Source: Sphingobacterium cavernae | GTDB lineage: Bacteria > Bacteroidota > Bacteroidia > Sphingobacteriales > Sphingobacteriaceae | Reading direction: 5' to 3' | DNA: 42,882 nucleotides | NCBI RefSeq assembly: GCF_008520265.1 | Contig: NZ_VIQM01000039.1 | Span: 1-42,882 of the forward strand | In this document: positions 25,665 to 34,972 of the stretch, in pieces | Layout of the letters: every line of letters starts with the position of its first letter | Position numbering within the stretch: position 1 is the first letter of the stretch | Notes under the pieces: model-generated | Told to the model about the DNA's origin: nothing | Seen by the model: only the letters and a program-made list of their open reading frames with translations | Database searches by the model: none | Translations under genes and position numbers: made by a program

Positions 25665-27341
25665 CTAGTTACAATTTGGTAAATTAAATTTCGCATTCAA
25701 AATCGCTTTTCTAGTTGCATCATCATAAGTAATAGTTCCTGTTAAACCATTATCTGTAGGTAATGTCATATTTGATTTATTAAATGTAAATATTGATGAT
25801 TTTACTCTTCCATCATAACTAACTTCTATCTTATAGGTTGCATTTTCTGTAAGAGATAAGGATCCTTTTCCGTTTTTTATGTATGTTGTATTTGGTGTCA
25901 AATAACGATATCCAATAATTGAAGGGTATGATTCATCTCTTTTAGAAATTGAGATTAATCCATTAGGCATAACTGTAGTCTTTTTAGCTACACATCTACC
26001 CTCAACATTAATATCAAAATTTATATCAGTAAACTTGGATGCATCTAGGTTGATTGTGCTCCTATTATTACAAGGATTAAAATACTCAGTTGTCAAAACT
26101 TCTAACCCACCTAGAGTACTAAATTTAAGTTTTACTTCTTCCCTTATACCATATGAATATATTTCGTTTATTCCATATAGATAATAAGTACTATTGAATG
26201 ATTTTAAAATTTGATTATTTTTATTGATTATGTCAATTTTAGCTTGGATATAAGTATTATTGAAAATTGATGCATTGCCTGTATTAATTAAGTTTACTCT
26301 AGTTCCTAATGCAGAAAAGCAAAATAAATATGAATGGCCTATATAGTATGTACTCAAGTGTGGAACTTCGAAGGATCCTATCAATTTGCCGTTAATACTA
26401 GCTAATTTGATTTTTGATTCTTCAGTATGTGTACCATTTTTCTTATCTCCACTCCACACAGACACTTCATCACCCGCTTTGTATGCTACGCTAGTGTTAG
26501 GGTTAATCAATTGAGAGTTTATCTCCATATCTACTTTTAATGGTTTAGAGAATTTCTTCACATTTTGATCCCCAACCTTCATATCAATAGTCACCACGCC
26601 TATTGGAGATATTGTCACACCTTCTAATTTATTACCATTTTTATCAACTACATTACTGGCTAAAAGGCCACCTGGTATGGCTTGTAAAGCAGAATTGTTT
26701 ACAGCACTATATTGTACAATGTTGGTAGTTAAAGTTCCTCCAGTCAATACAGCTCCTGATTCAGAGATAAACTGGGTACCCGATTGCATTTGTACAGTAG
26801 CAGATTCTTGTTTAGTTTCATTAGTAGGTATTGTGAATGTTTTAGTTTGTGCTGTTGCATTTCCTGAAAGCGTAGTATTGTTACCCACAACCCCTGAGGT
26901 GCCTTCAGGTAGATTCTTAAGTTGTACTAACTTAATCATATGTATGGACACGGAATCATGAGTAAGAGTGATGTTTTGTGATAATGGTATATATCCGCTT
27001 ACTTCAGCACTAATAGTAAAGTTTATAGGATTTGTATCTGAAGGCTTTACGCCCTCTTGAAGCGCTAAGCTCAACAAACCACCCACTACTTTGAATTCTT
27101 TTTTGCCGACTTCATTAATAACTTTATCCGCATTTTCACCTGAGATAGTAACATCAAAATTACCAATTGGTGTTGGATTGGTTAAATTTGCATCCACAAA
27201 TACAATACCTGTTGGTGCATTTCCATACACGTCTCCATTTGCTAGTATTTCTAAACCATCAAACGGATTTTTACACGTATAAAAGGTTGCTGATAAAATT
27301 GTTATCAGCATGATTAATATATATTTAGTTGAAATTTTCAT
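25665..27341 (-). CDS. Large predicted surface lipoprotein of unknown function
   Basis: A 558-residue protein. The N-terminal hydrophobic stretch ends in TFYTCKNPF, so Cys23 is a likely lipid anchor (the lipobox is not ideal). The protein is rich in Thr, Asn and Ser and looks like a chain of beta-sandwich domains. IVFVDANLTNPTPIGNFDVT starts an Ig- or carboxypeptidase-regulatory-like unit, and a second unit is around 230-330. Four Cys occur in the C-terminal half (near FCFSAL, FNPCNN, EGRCVA and the end PNCN), perhaps in disulfides. No enzyme motif. It follows the barrel gene after 13 bases, so the pair is an operon, probably making a barrel and its attached surface protein. Family not recognised. 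Confidence 0.65.
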   Translation of the reverse strand: MKISTKYILIMLITILSATFYTCKNPFDGLEILANGDVYGNAPTGIVFVDANLTNPTPIGNFDVTISGENADKVINEVGKKEFKVVGGLLSLALQEGVKPSDTNPINFTISAEVSGYIPLSQNITLTHDSVSIHMIKLVQLKNLPEGTSGVVGNNTTLSGNATAQTKTFTIPTNETKQESATVQMQSGTQFISESGAVLTGGTLTTNIVQYSAVNNSALQAIPGGLLASNVVDKNGNKLEGVTISPIGVVTIDMKVGDQNVKKFSKPLKVDMEINSQLINPNTSVAYKAGDEVSVWSGDKKNGTHTEESKIKLASINGKLIGSFEVPHLSTYYIGHSYLFCFSALGTRVNLINTGNASIFNNTYIQAKIDIINKNNQILKSFNSTYYLYGINEIYSYGIREEVKLKFSTLGGLEVLTTEYFNPCNNRSTINLDASKFTDINFDINVEGRCVAKKTTVMPNGLISISKRDESYPSIIGYRYLTPNTTYIKNGKGSLSLTENATYKIEVSYDGRVKSSIFTFNKSNMTLPTDNGLTGTITYDDATRKAILNAKFNLPNCN

Positions 27342-27354
27342 GTTATTTTAAGAA

Positions 27355-28068
27355 TTAGTTGGATAATTTGAAGTTCAAGTTTACTTGTAAGGTCGGCATC
27401 CAACGAAAAGTGGAAAGATTATTTTCTAATAGTGATTCTTGATTTTTGTTTGGTGCTAAAAGTTTAGTTGCATCTATTTGTACTTTAGCTGCAGATAAAT
27501 AGTAAGTACCTAAATCGACATTCACACCAAAACGTTTACTAGGAGTACTTTTGCCAAGTCCTAAGCCAATATATGGCGCAAAACCATTGAAACTTACATT
27601 TGCTTTCAAATCACCAATTTGTTCAGGTGATATAGTTAAATTTCCAAAATCCATTCCTTTTGAAGGCTTTAAAAACCCATCAACCTCTGTATTGTTAATA
27701 ATTGCCCCACCAGCAACTAATCTCAACATCGATAGAACACTATATTCTCCAAGTACTCCAACTTGACTCACACTTCCTTTGACATAGCGTACATCATCTT
27801 TGAATTCGCCTAAAGCGGCAATATTTATATCGCGTCCTTTCAAAGGATTATTTACAGTACGGGCAAAATAAGTTCCATTCAATCGAACTGCTAGTTTTTC
27901 AAGGAATTGATAACGTATACCTGCACCAAATCCATTCGTTCCTCCTTGCAATTGCACACTTAGTTTATTAGTTTGAAATCCTGATGGCATGGAGAGAGAA
28001 TCCGTTTGCGCCATCAAACAACCCGTTGCCATGACTTGGCAACAGATTAAAAGAAATTTGTTTTTCAT
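27355..28068 (-). CDS. Predicted outer-membrane beta-barrel protein
   Basis: A 237-residue protein with a signal peptide ending GCLMAQ. It has about eight amphipathic strands, for example LSVQLQGGTNGFGAGIRYQF, then LAVRLNGTYFA, and ends TLQVNLNFKLSN. GFAPYIGLGLGKS near 160-172 resembles the porin-like OMP_b-brl families. It has a good upstream promoter and is first of two genes with the lipoprotein. Likely a small outer-membrane barrel; ligand unknown. Confidence 0.75.
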   Translation of the reverse strand: MKNKFLLICCQVMATGCLMAQTDSLSMPSGFQTNKLSVQLQGGTNGFGAGIRYQFLEKLAVRLNGTYFARTVNNPLKGRDINIAALGEFKDDVRYVKGSVSQVGVLGEYSVLSMLRLVAGGAIINNTEVDGFLKPSKGMDFGNLTISPEQIGDLKANVSFNGFAPYIGLGLGKSTPSKRFGVNVDLGTYYLSAAKVQIDATKLLAPNKNQESLLENNLSTFRWMPTLQVNLNFKLSN

Positions 28069-28095
28069 TTTCTATAGGTTAATGTAGTAATTAAG

Positions 28096-28127
28096 CAAAT
28101 ATATCAATATTGAATTGTAAAATACAA
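28096..28127 (-). promoter_or_regulatory. Bacteroidota-type promoter of the barrel-lipoprotein pair
   Basis: On the minus strand TTG (28127-28125), a 21-base spacer and TATATTTG (28103-28096) match the consensus. The element is 27 bases upstream of the ATG at 28068. The rest of the 28069-28333 gap shows nothing else. Confidence 0.65.
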
Positions 28128-28333
28128 TAAAATATTTTATTAAATTATTTTGAGACTATTACTTAATTTAACGTTTGTTGCAGTTGCATTTTAGTTTATA
28201 AAAATAATTATTAAGAATAATGTAATGTTAATAGTGCCTTCTATGTGGAAAAATGCTTTGTTGCATTAGGAAATGTTTTAATATTATGTTTAATTAGTGC
28301 ATAATTTTAACCAGATACCTATATCACAAAAAC

Positions 28334-29344
28334 ATGTATACCTTGATAAATGTTAATCGCCTAAAATTTTTCTTTTTATTATTATTTACAATTGGACTTT
28401 ATAATAAAACATTTTGTCAGTCCATAGGAGAGATAAGTGTACATGACCCTGTTATGATTAATTATAAGGACAAATATTATGTGTTTCATACAGGAAATGG
28501 AATTTCCGTATCATCGTCGAAAGATTTGGTAAATTGGAAAAGAGAGAAGTCTGTATTTTCAGCTCCTCCATCATGGGCCGTTGAAAAAGTACCATCTTTC
28601 AAAGGACATATTTGGGCTCCAGATATAACATTTTATAAAGGAAAATATTATTTGTATTATAGCATTTCTGCATTTGGCAAAAATACATCTTGCATTGGTG
28701 TGGCAACGAATTTTACATTGGATTCTTCTGATCCTAGTTATAATTGGACGGATCACGGACTAGTTATTGAATCTATTCCTGGAAAATCAAATTGGAATGC
28801 AATAGATCCAAATTTTATTCTTGATGAAAAAGGCAATCCTTTTTTGAGTTTTGGCTCTTTTTGGGATGGTATAAAGCTGGTTAAATTAACTAAAGACGGT
28901 TTACTTACCGACCAAGATTTAACAAAAATTCCAACAATTGCTAGGCGTCATGATCGATTCGACGATAAAATTTCTGTAAGTGCTGGAGATAATCCAATCG
29001 AAGCCCCTTTTATTTATAAGTATAATGATTATTATTATTTGTTTGTCTCTTTAGATTACTGTTGTAGAGGTGTGAATAGCACTTACAAAATTTCTGTAGG
29101 ACGATCTAAAAATCTTGAAGGTCCATATATTGACAATCTTGGAGTAGATATGGCTAAAGGAGGAGGAAAGCTTGTCTTGGAAGGAAACCATGATTGGCAT
29201 GGAGTCGGACACAACGCTATTATCAAAATAGATACGCATGAACATATCGTATTTCATGGTTATGATGCGAATGATCACGGAAGATCAAAACTTTTAATCA
29301 AAAAAATTCACTGGAATAAGGACGGATGGCCAACTGTTAATTGA
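28334..29344 (+). CDS. GH43 arabinan endo-1,5-alpha-L-arabinosidase-like enzyme
   Basis: A 336-residue five-bladed propeller glycosidase with a signal peptide to about residue 29. The inverting GH43 triad is visible: Asp38 in VHDPVM (general base), Asp158 in NAIDPN (pKa modulator) and Glu223 in IEAPFIY (general acid). KGHIWAPDITFYKGKYYLYY is highly typical. Similarity in layout to endo-arabinanases is strong, but other GH43 activities are possible. It is exported, alone, with no susC/susD next to it. It converges on sbcC with a hairpin between. Confidence 0.9.
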   Translation: MYTLINVNRLKFFFLLLFTIGLYNKTFCQSIGEISVHDPVMINYKDKYYVFHTGNGISVSSSKDLVNWKREKSVFSAPPSWAVEKVPSFKGHIWAPDITFYKGKYYLYYSISAFGKNTSCIGVATNFTLDSSDPSYNWTDHGLVIESIPGKSNWNAIDPNFILDEKGNPFLSFGSFWDGIKLVKLTKDGLLTDQDLTKIPTIARRHDRFDDKISVSAGDNPIEAPFIYKYNDYYYLFVSLDYCCRGVNSTYKISVGRSKNLEGPYIDNLGVDMAKGGGKLVLEGNHDWHGVGHNAIIKIDTHEHIVFHGYDANDHGRSKLLIKKIHWNKDGWPTVN

Positions 29345-29367
29345 TATGAAATGCCATTTAATACATT

Positions 29368-29408
29368 ATAGCACACAATCTTAGATACTAAATTAAATTG
29401 TGTGCTAT
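29368..29408. terminator. Convergent terminator between GH43 and sbcC
   Basis: ATAGCACACAAT (29368-29379) pairs with ATTGTGTGCTAT (29397-29408), a perfect 12-bp stem with a 17-base loop. No strong T-run, so efficiency is uncertain. Confidence 0.65.
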
Positions 29409-29423
29409 TCAAAGTATTCTTGC

Positions 29424-32400
29424 TTAATTTATTACAACTTGACTTCCTTTTTCTATATCTTTCACTACAGTGATTGAACGTGGCATACGCTCTTTTAGCT
29501 CTTCGACATGTGATATTATACCAACTACACGGTTTTCTTGATGTAAATATTGCAATGTATCAAATACAGTATTGATACTTTCTGAGTCTTGCGTTCCAAA
29601 ACCTTCATCTATGAAGAAGAAATTTTTATCCGCCTTATTGAGCGACTGAATGTTTTCTGCCAATGCAAGAGCAAGACAAAGCGAAGCCTGAAAAGCTTGA
29701 CCTCCTGATAGTGTTTTTGCAGATCGTCTACGACCATCATTCAAATAATCGATTATTTCAAACTCATTATTTTCATTGATTACTAAACTTAATTGATTTT
29801 TTGTTAAACGATGGAAACGTTGATTTGCAATCTCACACAATCGGTGTAGATGTATGCTCGATACATAATTAACAAAACCATTTCCTTTAAACATATTATC
29901 TAATGTTTTTAGATTATCTTTTCTAGTTTCAAGTTTTTTATAAGCTAATAATAGTTCTTGTTTCTTTGAAAATTCTATTGTTAAACGCTCTAAATCTTCT
30001 TTCAAAGCACCGTGTAATCCTATTTGAACTTCTAATGCTTCTTTCTTAATAGCAATAATATCCGTTAGTTCAATAAATATTTCATCAGAATAATTATCTT
30101 CTTCTGTTCTGTTTTTTAAATCTACAATTCGATTTTCTAATGTAGAGTAGGCTAAATAAAAATCATTAATAATTTTTCTAGATTCAGCGACATTTAATTT
30201 TTTATCCAATACTGTTTTTACAGTAGAAATATCTGGATAATTAAATTCGATTAACAATTTATGAAGGAAATTTTGTGTTTCCTTTAGCTGAGAAGTATAT
30301 AAGATATACTGTTCTTGTGCTTCCGTGTAGGCACCTTTTATGTGAGCATATTGGGTTCTCTGTTCTAATAGTTGTGTGTTATAATTTTGATATTGTTCGT
30401 TTATTTTAAGAATATGCTCTGTATTCTTATTAACGAGATCTATCAAACCATGCTCGTCTAAATGCGCCAAATTATTAACATCAATCACTTGAATTTGTTG
30501 TAGATTTTGAATTATATTCGCTTCTAATGCATAGATCTCGCTTTGGTATTTATTTAGTTTATTTTCTGCATTTTGAATAGTATTCTTTGTCGTCGTTAAA
30601 AGGTCCCGCTTGCTTTTGAGTTCACTATCAAGTTGCGTCAACTGCTCTTCAATTTTAAATACTTCATTTTTTTTCTCTTCGAAAACAGATTTATTGTCCT
30701 TATCATATTCAGACCATTTAAAATTATTTTGGTGATCATTTAATTGCTTACCAATATTCAAAATATCTATTTGATATTTTTGTAATTCCACTTCTTTGTC
30801 TGCGATCATTCTATTCACTACCTGCAATTCTGATTTTTTCTTATTCAAATTCTCTTTTTTAGTTTGGAGAGCTTCTTTTTCGAAAGCCAAATTCGAAAAT
30901 TCATCGTCCAAGACTTGAATCTGCATAGGGAATGGATGATCTTTGGAGCCGCAAAGTGGACAAGGCTCACCTTCATGCAAACTATGAATATACTGGGATA
31001 GTTCTTGTTTAAGGCGGATATCACTTTCACGAATGTTTAACTGATTATCTTTGTTCGATAATTCGCTAAGCTTACTTTCAATATCCTCCTGCCAAGTTGA
31101 CTCGTTGAAACCTAAATCATTAAATTTACTTTTCAATTCTTTAATTTGATCATGCAAATTATGAATACGTTGGTTTTCATCATTTAAATCTTTTGAGATT
31201 TGTTCCTGCTTTTGATACCAGGCATCGATTGTCAGAAGATCTATAGAATTAATTCGTGAAGATTTTATACGATCAATTTCTTGTTCTTTTAATAGTATTG
31301 ACGCGGTTATTTCTTCTTCGATCTGTTTTTGCTCAGCTAAATATTTATACCCCTTGGCTATATTTTCTTCTTTTTCAGATTTAACCTTTTTAGATGCGAG
31401 ATTCTGGATTAGTTTGTTTAGATCTTGAATCTCTGCTTTTATATTATCAAGATTTTCAAATTGAGGTTTAAGTTGTTCTAACGTGTGTTCAATTACGTTT
31501 AATGTGGTTTTAATTGAATCTTTTGATTCTTTTAATTTCTCAATTTTCGTCAATAAATTTTTCTTATTAGACGTAATATTTTCGAAAGTATTTATATGTT
31601 CTCTAAAATTAGTTGAAACTAATTCAAATTCACCGATTTCCTTTTCAACCTTTTGAATCGCAGTTTTCTTCGTCTCTAAGAGATTTAATTCTTCCAATTT
31701 CTCAGCTAAATCTTGACGAATTTGTTTAGCTGTTTGAAGCGATTTATACTGTATATCTAATTGTTCAAAATCTTTTTTAAGCTCGATAAGATTTTTTTCT
31801 AATTCTAAAAACTGTGATTTTTTTTCTTCTATTACATCGTTATTAACTTCTTCAAAACCACTCAAAACACCTTTTAGATGTTCAACCTTTTTGTTTGTGT
31901 GAGACAACATAATTGAAGTTTTAGGGCCTAAATCGTATTGATTTAGAAAGAAAATCTCCTTCATCATTTCTGAACGATCTTTACCTTTCAGTTCTAGGAA
32001 TTCCTTAAATTGTCCTTGGGGTATAATTATGGTTCGCCTAAAGTTTGAGTAGGATAGATTCGTGATTAAAGCTCCATCATTGGATGGTAAAGGAATCCAA
32101 TTACCATCAATCCATTCATAAGCATCTCTAGTGTTATCAGTAATATCTTGAAAGTTTTTACGACGTCTCCATCTTGCAATAAAACGAAATTTCCGTCCCT
32201 GAAAATTTAAAAACTGAAAATCAATAATGACATTTGTTGATTTCAGATTCATCATATTATAGGCACGTTTCTCTTTGCTATTTAGACGTTCCGTCTCACC
32301 ATATAATGCATAACCAATAGCTTCTAGTATAGAAGATTTGCCAGAACCAACTGCACCGAATATTCCAAAAAGACCAGCCTCTGTTAATGTCGTAAAATCT

Positions 32401-32459
32401 ATTTCCTGTTTATCCTGATACGAATAGAGCCCCTCAAGACTTAAATACAACGGTAGCAT
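29424..32459 (-). CDS. sbcC: Exonuclease subunit SbcC (Rad50-like SMC ATPase)
   Basis: A 1011-residue protein. Walker A is GAVGSGKSSILEA near residue 35. A long coiled coil follows, broken at the centre by the zinc hook CPLCGSKDHP (about 502). The signature LSGGQAFQASLCLALALAE and Walker B FFFIDEGFGTQD lie near the C-terminus. With SbcD it forms an ATP-dependent nuclease that opens hairpins and processes DNA ends. Its start codon lies 1 base after the sbcD stop, as expected for a subunit pair. Confidence 0.96.
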   Translation of the reverse strand: MLPLYLSLEGLYSYQDKQEIDFTTLTEAGLFGIFGAVGSGKSSILEAIGYALYGETERLNSKEKRAYNMMNLKSTNVIIDFQFLNFQGRKFRFIARWRRRKNFQDITDNTRDAYEWIDGNWIPLPSNDGALITNLSYSNFRRTIIIPQGQFKEFLELKGKDRSEMMKEIFFLNQYDLGPKTSIMLSHTNKKVEHLKGVLSGFEEVNNDVIEEKKSQFLELEKNLIELKKDFEQLDIQYKSLQTAKQIRQDLAEKLEELNLLETKKTAIQKVEKEIGEFELVSTNFREHINTFENITSNKKNLLTKIEKLKESKDSIKTTLNVIEHTLEQLKPQFENLDNIKAEIQDLNKLIQNLASKKVKSEKEENIAKGYKYLAEQKQIEEEITASILLKEQEIDRIKSSRINSIDLLTIDAWYQKQEQISKDLNDENQRIHNLHDQIKELKSKFNDLGFNESTWQEDIESKLSELSNKDNQLNIRESDIRLKQELSQYIHSLHEGEPCPLCGSKDHPFPMQIQVLDDEFSNLAFEKEALQTKKENLNKKKSELQVVNRMIADKEVELQKYQIDILNIGKQLNDHQNNFKWSEYDKDNKSVFEEKKNEVFKIEEQLTQLDSELKSKRDLLTTTKNTIQNAENKLNKYQSEIYALEANIIQNLQQIQVIDVNNLAHLDEHGLIDLVNKNTEHILKINEQYQNYNTQLLEQRTQYAHIKGAYTEAQEQYILYTSQLKETQNFLHKLLIEFNYPDISTVKTVLDKKLNVAESRKIINDFYLAYSTLENRIVDLKNRTEEDNYSDEIFIELTDIIAIKKEALEVQIGLHGALKEDLERLTIEFSKKQELLLAYKKLETRKDNLKTLDNMFKGNGFVNYVSSIHLHRLCEIANQRFHRLTKNQLSLVINENNEFEIIDYLNDGRRRSAKTLSGGQAFQASLCLALALAENIQSLNKADKNFFFIDEGFGTQDSESINTVFDTLQYLHQENRVVGIISHVEELKERMPRSITVVKDIEKGSQVVIN

Positions 32460-32460
32460 A

Positions 32461-33690
32461 TTATCCCTCCAAATCTTTAGTATATGTTAGCACCTCTTTA
32501 AATAAATCCTTAATTTCATCATTAGGTTGTTGGCCATATTTGTAATTGAAATAATCATGGAACAAACTATGAATATCCTTATCAAGTCGTATCACATCGC
32601 CTTCAACTTCAGTATCATTTTTCAAGTGAGTCATTACAGGAATAATATGAACTATTCCATCATGAGCTTCATGTATACGTTTAAGATCGGCAGAAGTCAT
32701 AAAAGTTTCACTAATTAGGGTCAATTCCACCAAAGTATAAGGATTTGATCTAAGCCAATCTACTGCCAAATCTATATCATCAAAACTCATTCTTTTCAGA
32801 GGTTTACCGCTGTGAAGAGGAATTGCTTGTACAACTGCTTTTTGTTTTGGTACAACGTCAATAATAACTACCTTCTTTTCTTGGCCAGCTTCTGAAAAAG
32901 AATAGGCAAGGGGCGAGCTAGAATATACCACAGGGTTCGTATGTCCCTTTATAAATTGATACCTGTGTAAGTGCCCCAGTGCAGCATATTGAATTTGTCG
33001 AGGAATAGCATCCGAATATACAATATCTGCATTACCGATTTTTATTGGCTTTTCGCCCTCTGGTTCTTCTAATATTTCACCATCTCGCTCCAACATATAG
33101 AGGTGAGCTGTGAGGATATTGACCCCGTAATCATCACAGTATTTATTTGCTAATAAGTTCCAATTTTCTTTGAGAACTTCATTCAACTGCTCTCCTTTAT
33201 TTTCCACTCCCAAGAATTGCTTTAATCTAACTTCATTCGCATACGCAGTAGTTATTATTCGAATTGGATATGAAAAGTGCTGAAGTTTTATTTCGACAAA
33301 TCCTTTATCCGAATTTGTAATTTCAAAATTGCTTTCCATAGCGAATGGCTTCACTTCAGCGTGAGGATAGCCAACAAATATAATTCCACAGGCTCTTGCT
33401 AATGGATCAGGAGAATCAATTCGGTCTGGTGAGTCGTGATTACCAGCTATAGCAAGTACTGGTCGTTTTCCATTTGCCGTTAACCGTTTCAAAGTTTGGT
33501 ACAGAAGCTCAGTTGCCTCTACAGGTGGGTTGAATGTATCAAACAAATCGCCAGCTACTATGACAACGTCTACTTGCTGTTGATCTGCAATATCGCAAAT
33601 TTCTTGAAGTACTTCCTTTTGTTCTTCAAGACGACTTATGTTATCAAGCTTCTTTCCTAAGTGCCAATCCGCTGTATGTAGTATTTTCAT
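32461..33690 (-). CDS. sbcD: Exonuclease subunit SbcD (Mre11-like nuclease)
   Basis: A 409-residue metallophosphoesterase. The phosphodiesterase motifs are complete: HTADWHLGK, VAGDLFDTFNPP, AGNHDSPDR, LTAHLY and ALGHLH. The ATG at 33690 was chosen because MKILHTADWH begins exactly at motif I. The 78 codons upstream have no counterpart in the family and run into the neighbouring gene. Two metal ions are expected at the active site. Partner of SbcC, encoded directly downstream. Confidence 0.96.
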   Translation of the reverse strand: MKILHTADWHLGKKLDNISRLEEQKEVLQEICDIADQQQVDVVIVAGDLFDTFNPPVEATELLYQTLKRLTANGKRPVLAIAGNHDSPDRIDSPDPLARACGIIFVGYPHAEVKPFAMESNFEITNSDKGFVEIKLQHFSYPIRIITTAYANEVRLKQFLGVENKGEQLNEVLKENWNLLANKYCDDYGVNILTAHLYMLERDGEILEEPEGEKPIKIGNADIVYSDAIPRQIQYAALGHLHRYQFIKGHTNPVVYSSSPLAYSFSEAGQEKKVVIIDVVPKQKAVVQAIPLHSGKPLKRMSFDDIDLAVDWLRSNPYTLVELTLISETFMTSADLKRIHEAHDGIVHIIPVMTHLKNDTEVEGDVIRLDKDIHSLFHDYFNYKYGQQPNDEIKDLFKEVLTYTKDLEG

Positions 33691-33766
33691 GTGCGCAAAT
33701 GATGGTTGAGCGATTATAAAAATACTTATTTTTGATGAGTAGTAGGTGTTTAGTTTCTTAAGTAAA

Positions 33767-34423
33767 CTATTTCTTTTCTGCAAGTCTTTCTTTACAAAGC
33801 TTATACATCGAATCCATATTTTTATCTTGCGGATAAAATGATCTTCCAATTCCAAAGATTTCCTTAGAAGTCGTAAATTTTTTATCATAAAATAATTGCA
33901 TTCCCACATTGTAAAAAATAGCATCTACATTTGGAATTCGCTTCAGGCTATAGGAAGATTTGCTTTCTTTTATAGTTTTTGCAATCATTCTAGCGAGCTC
34001 TATTGCACGTGTTAAATTCGTTTCATCAAAGGCTTGCATAGTCAGCACAACAGCATCTTGTATTTTAACCTTTTGGATTTTTTCATTATCATTTAAAAAG
34101 GAATACTGTGATTCCCAAACGACAATATCTTTTAGGTTTTTACTTGGATTTTTTTGCTGATTTATCTTAAGAAGCAATGTCTCTTGTAATAACGCGATAA
34201 CCATCGTATCTAGATTATTAACAGCATAACAACTATCCAGTATGGACTTCGCTTTGCTTAATTGTCTAGTATGAACAGCAACGATTGCTCTATTACGCAT
34301 TGGTTCGTAAGTGGTTATATCAAAAAAAGAATCCTGAATTTCTTCTTTTTCATGCTGCGCATAACAAAATCTTATCGAACAAAGAATAAATGTTACAGTA
34401 ATTAAATGATGAAATAGATTCAA
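33767..34423 (-). CDS. Secreted protein of unknown function, helical (TPR-like)
   Basis: A 218-residue protein with a signal peptide ending RFCYAQ. The mature part is mostly helical, with TPR-like pairs such as RNRAIVAVHTRQLSKAKSIL and FYNVGMQLFYDKKFTTSKEI, but the repeats are too degenerate to name. The start codon is TTG at 34423: no ATG lies before residue 40 or so, and only the TTG gives a signal peptide. It follows the cytochrome gene after 11 bases and precedes sbcD by 76, all on the minus strand. It probably acts in the periplasm. Family not recognised. Confidence 0.7.
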   Translation of the reverse strand: MNLFHHLITVTFILCSIRFCYAQHEKEEIQDSFFDITTYEPMRNRAIVAVHTRQLSKAKSILDSCYAVNNLDTMVIALLQETLLLKINQQKNPSKNLKDIVVWESQYSFLNDNEKIQKVKIQDAVVLTMQAFDETNLTRAIELARMIAKTIKESKSSYSLKRIPNVDAIFYNVGMQLFYDKKFTTSKEIFGIGRSFYPQDKNMDSMYKLCKERLAEKK

Positions 34424-34434
34424 TTGTAATAGTT

Positions 34435-34845
34435 TTATTTTGATAATTGTATAGTTTTTGGTTGCGCTTGACCATTATGACAAGTTTCGCAAGAAATATT
34501 CTTTACGAGACCCTGATGTTCATGTTTAAAATATTTTTTATTGATTTTCTTTGTCATTTTCATCATCTCTCTAGCCATATTCTTTTTAGGATTAGAATCG
34601 CTAGCAAAGTCCATTCCTTTTTCACCATTTGATTTGGGAGCATGGCAATACCCACATTTCACACCTAATGCTGCATTAAATCCACGCATAACTTTAGTGA
34701 GCTCTTCATCAGAAATATTTTTTGACAATACTTTAAGATTTTTTGGTTTATTATTCTCTTGGACAGATTTACTTGTAAATGCAGAGATTGTAAATACAAG
34801 TGCTATTATAACTCCGAAAAATGTGATTTTTTTGTTGCTTTTCAT
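34435..34845 (-). CDS. Small periplasmic c-type cytochrome, photosynthetic-reaction-centre cytochrome-like
   Basis: A 136-residue protein with an N-terminal hydrophobic segment (about 8-25) that is a signal peptide or anchor. It has two heme-binding sites, CGYCH (about residue 63) and CETCH (about 119). MRGFNAALGVKCGYCHAP fits the reaction-centre cytochrome family (CytoC_RC), in which Bacteroidota have short non-photosynthetic members. Met residues between the two sites may serve as axial ligands. It is exported and probably an electron carrier; the partner is unknown. First of a minus-strand run leading to sbcDC. Confidence 0.85.
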   Translation of the reverse strand: MKSNKKITFFGVIIALVFTISAFTSKSVQENNKPKNLKVLSKNISDEELTKVMRGFNAALGVKCGYCHAPKSNGEKGMDFASDSNPKKNMAREMMKMTKKINKKYFKHEHQGLVKNISCETCHNGQAQPKTIQLSK

Positions 34846-34923
34846 GTAAATTTAATTTGTTTTAATATTACGAATTAAACTTGATTTGTCATAATAAAGT
34901 CATTCCAAATTCTCATTTACTAA

Positions 34924-34931
34924 TATTTTTG
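34924..34931 (+). promoter_or_regulatory. Candidate -7 element of the hydrolase gene
   Basis: TATTTTTG fits TAnnTTTG. The ATG at 34949 is 17 bases on, the ATG at 34973 is 41 bases on. No -33 match at good spacing. Confidence 0.35.
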
Positions 34932-34972
34932 TAGTTTTGTCCTTTTAAATGTTGAGGTTGAACTTACAAATT

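Noticed and set aside
19812..29344. A polysaccharide utilisation locus joining GH92 and GH43
   Set aside because: The two glycosidases are 6 kb apart with transporter and lipoprotein genes between them, and no SusC/SusD pair, sensor or sulfatase lies in the window.
29424..33690. A defence-island reading of the SbcCD pair
   Set aside because: No restriction, CRISPR, Abi or other defence gene lies nearby; SbcCD is a normal chromosomal repair complex.
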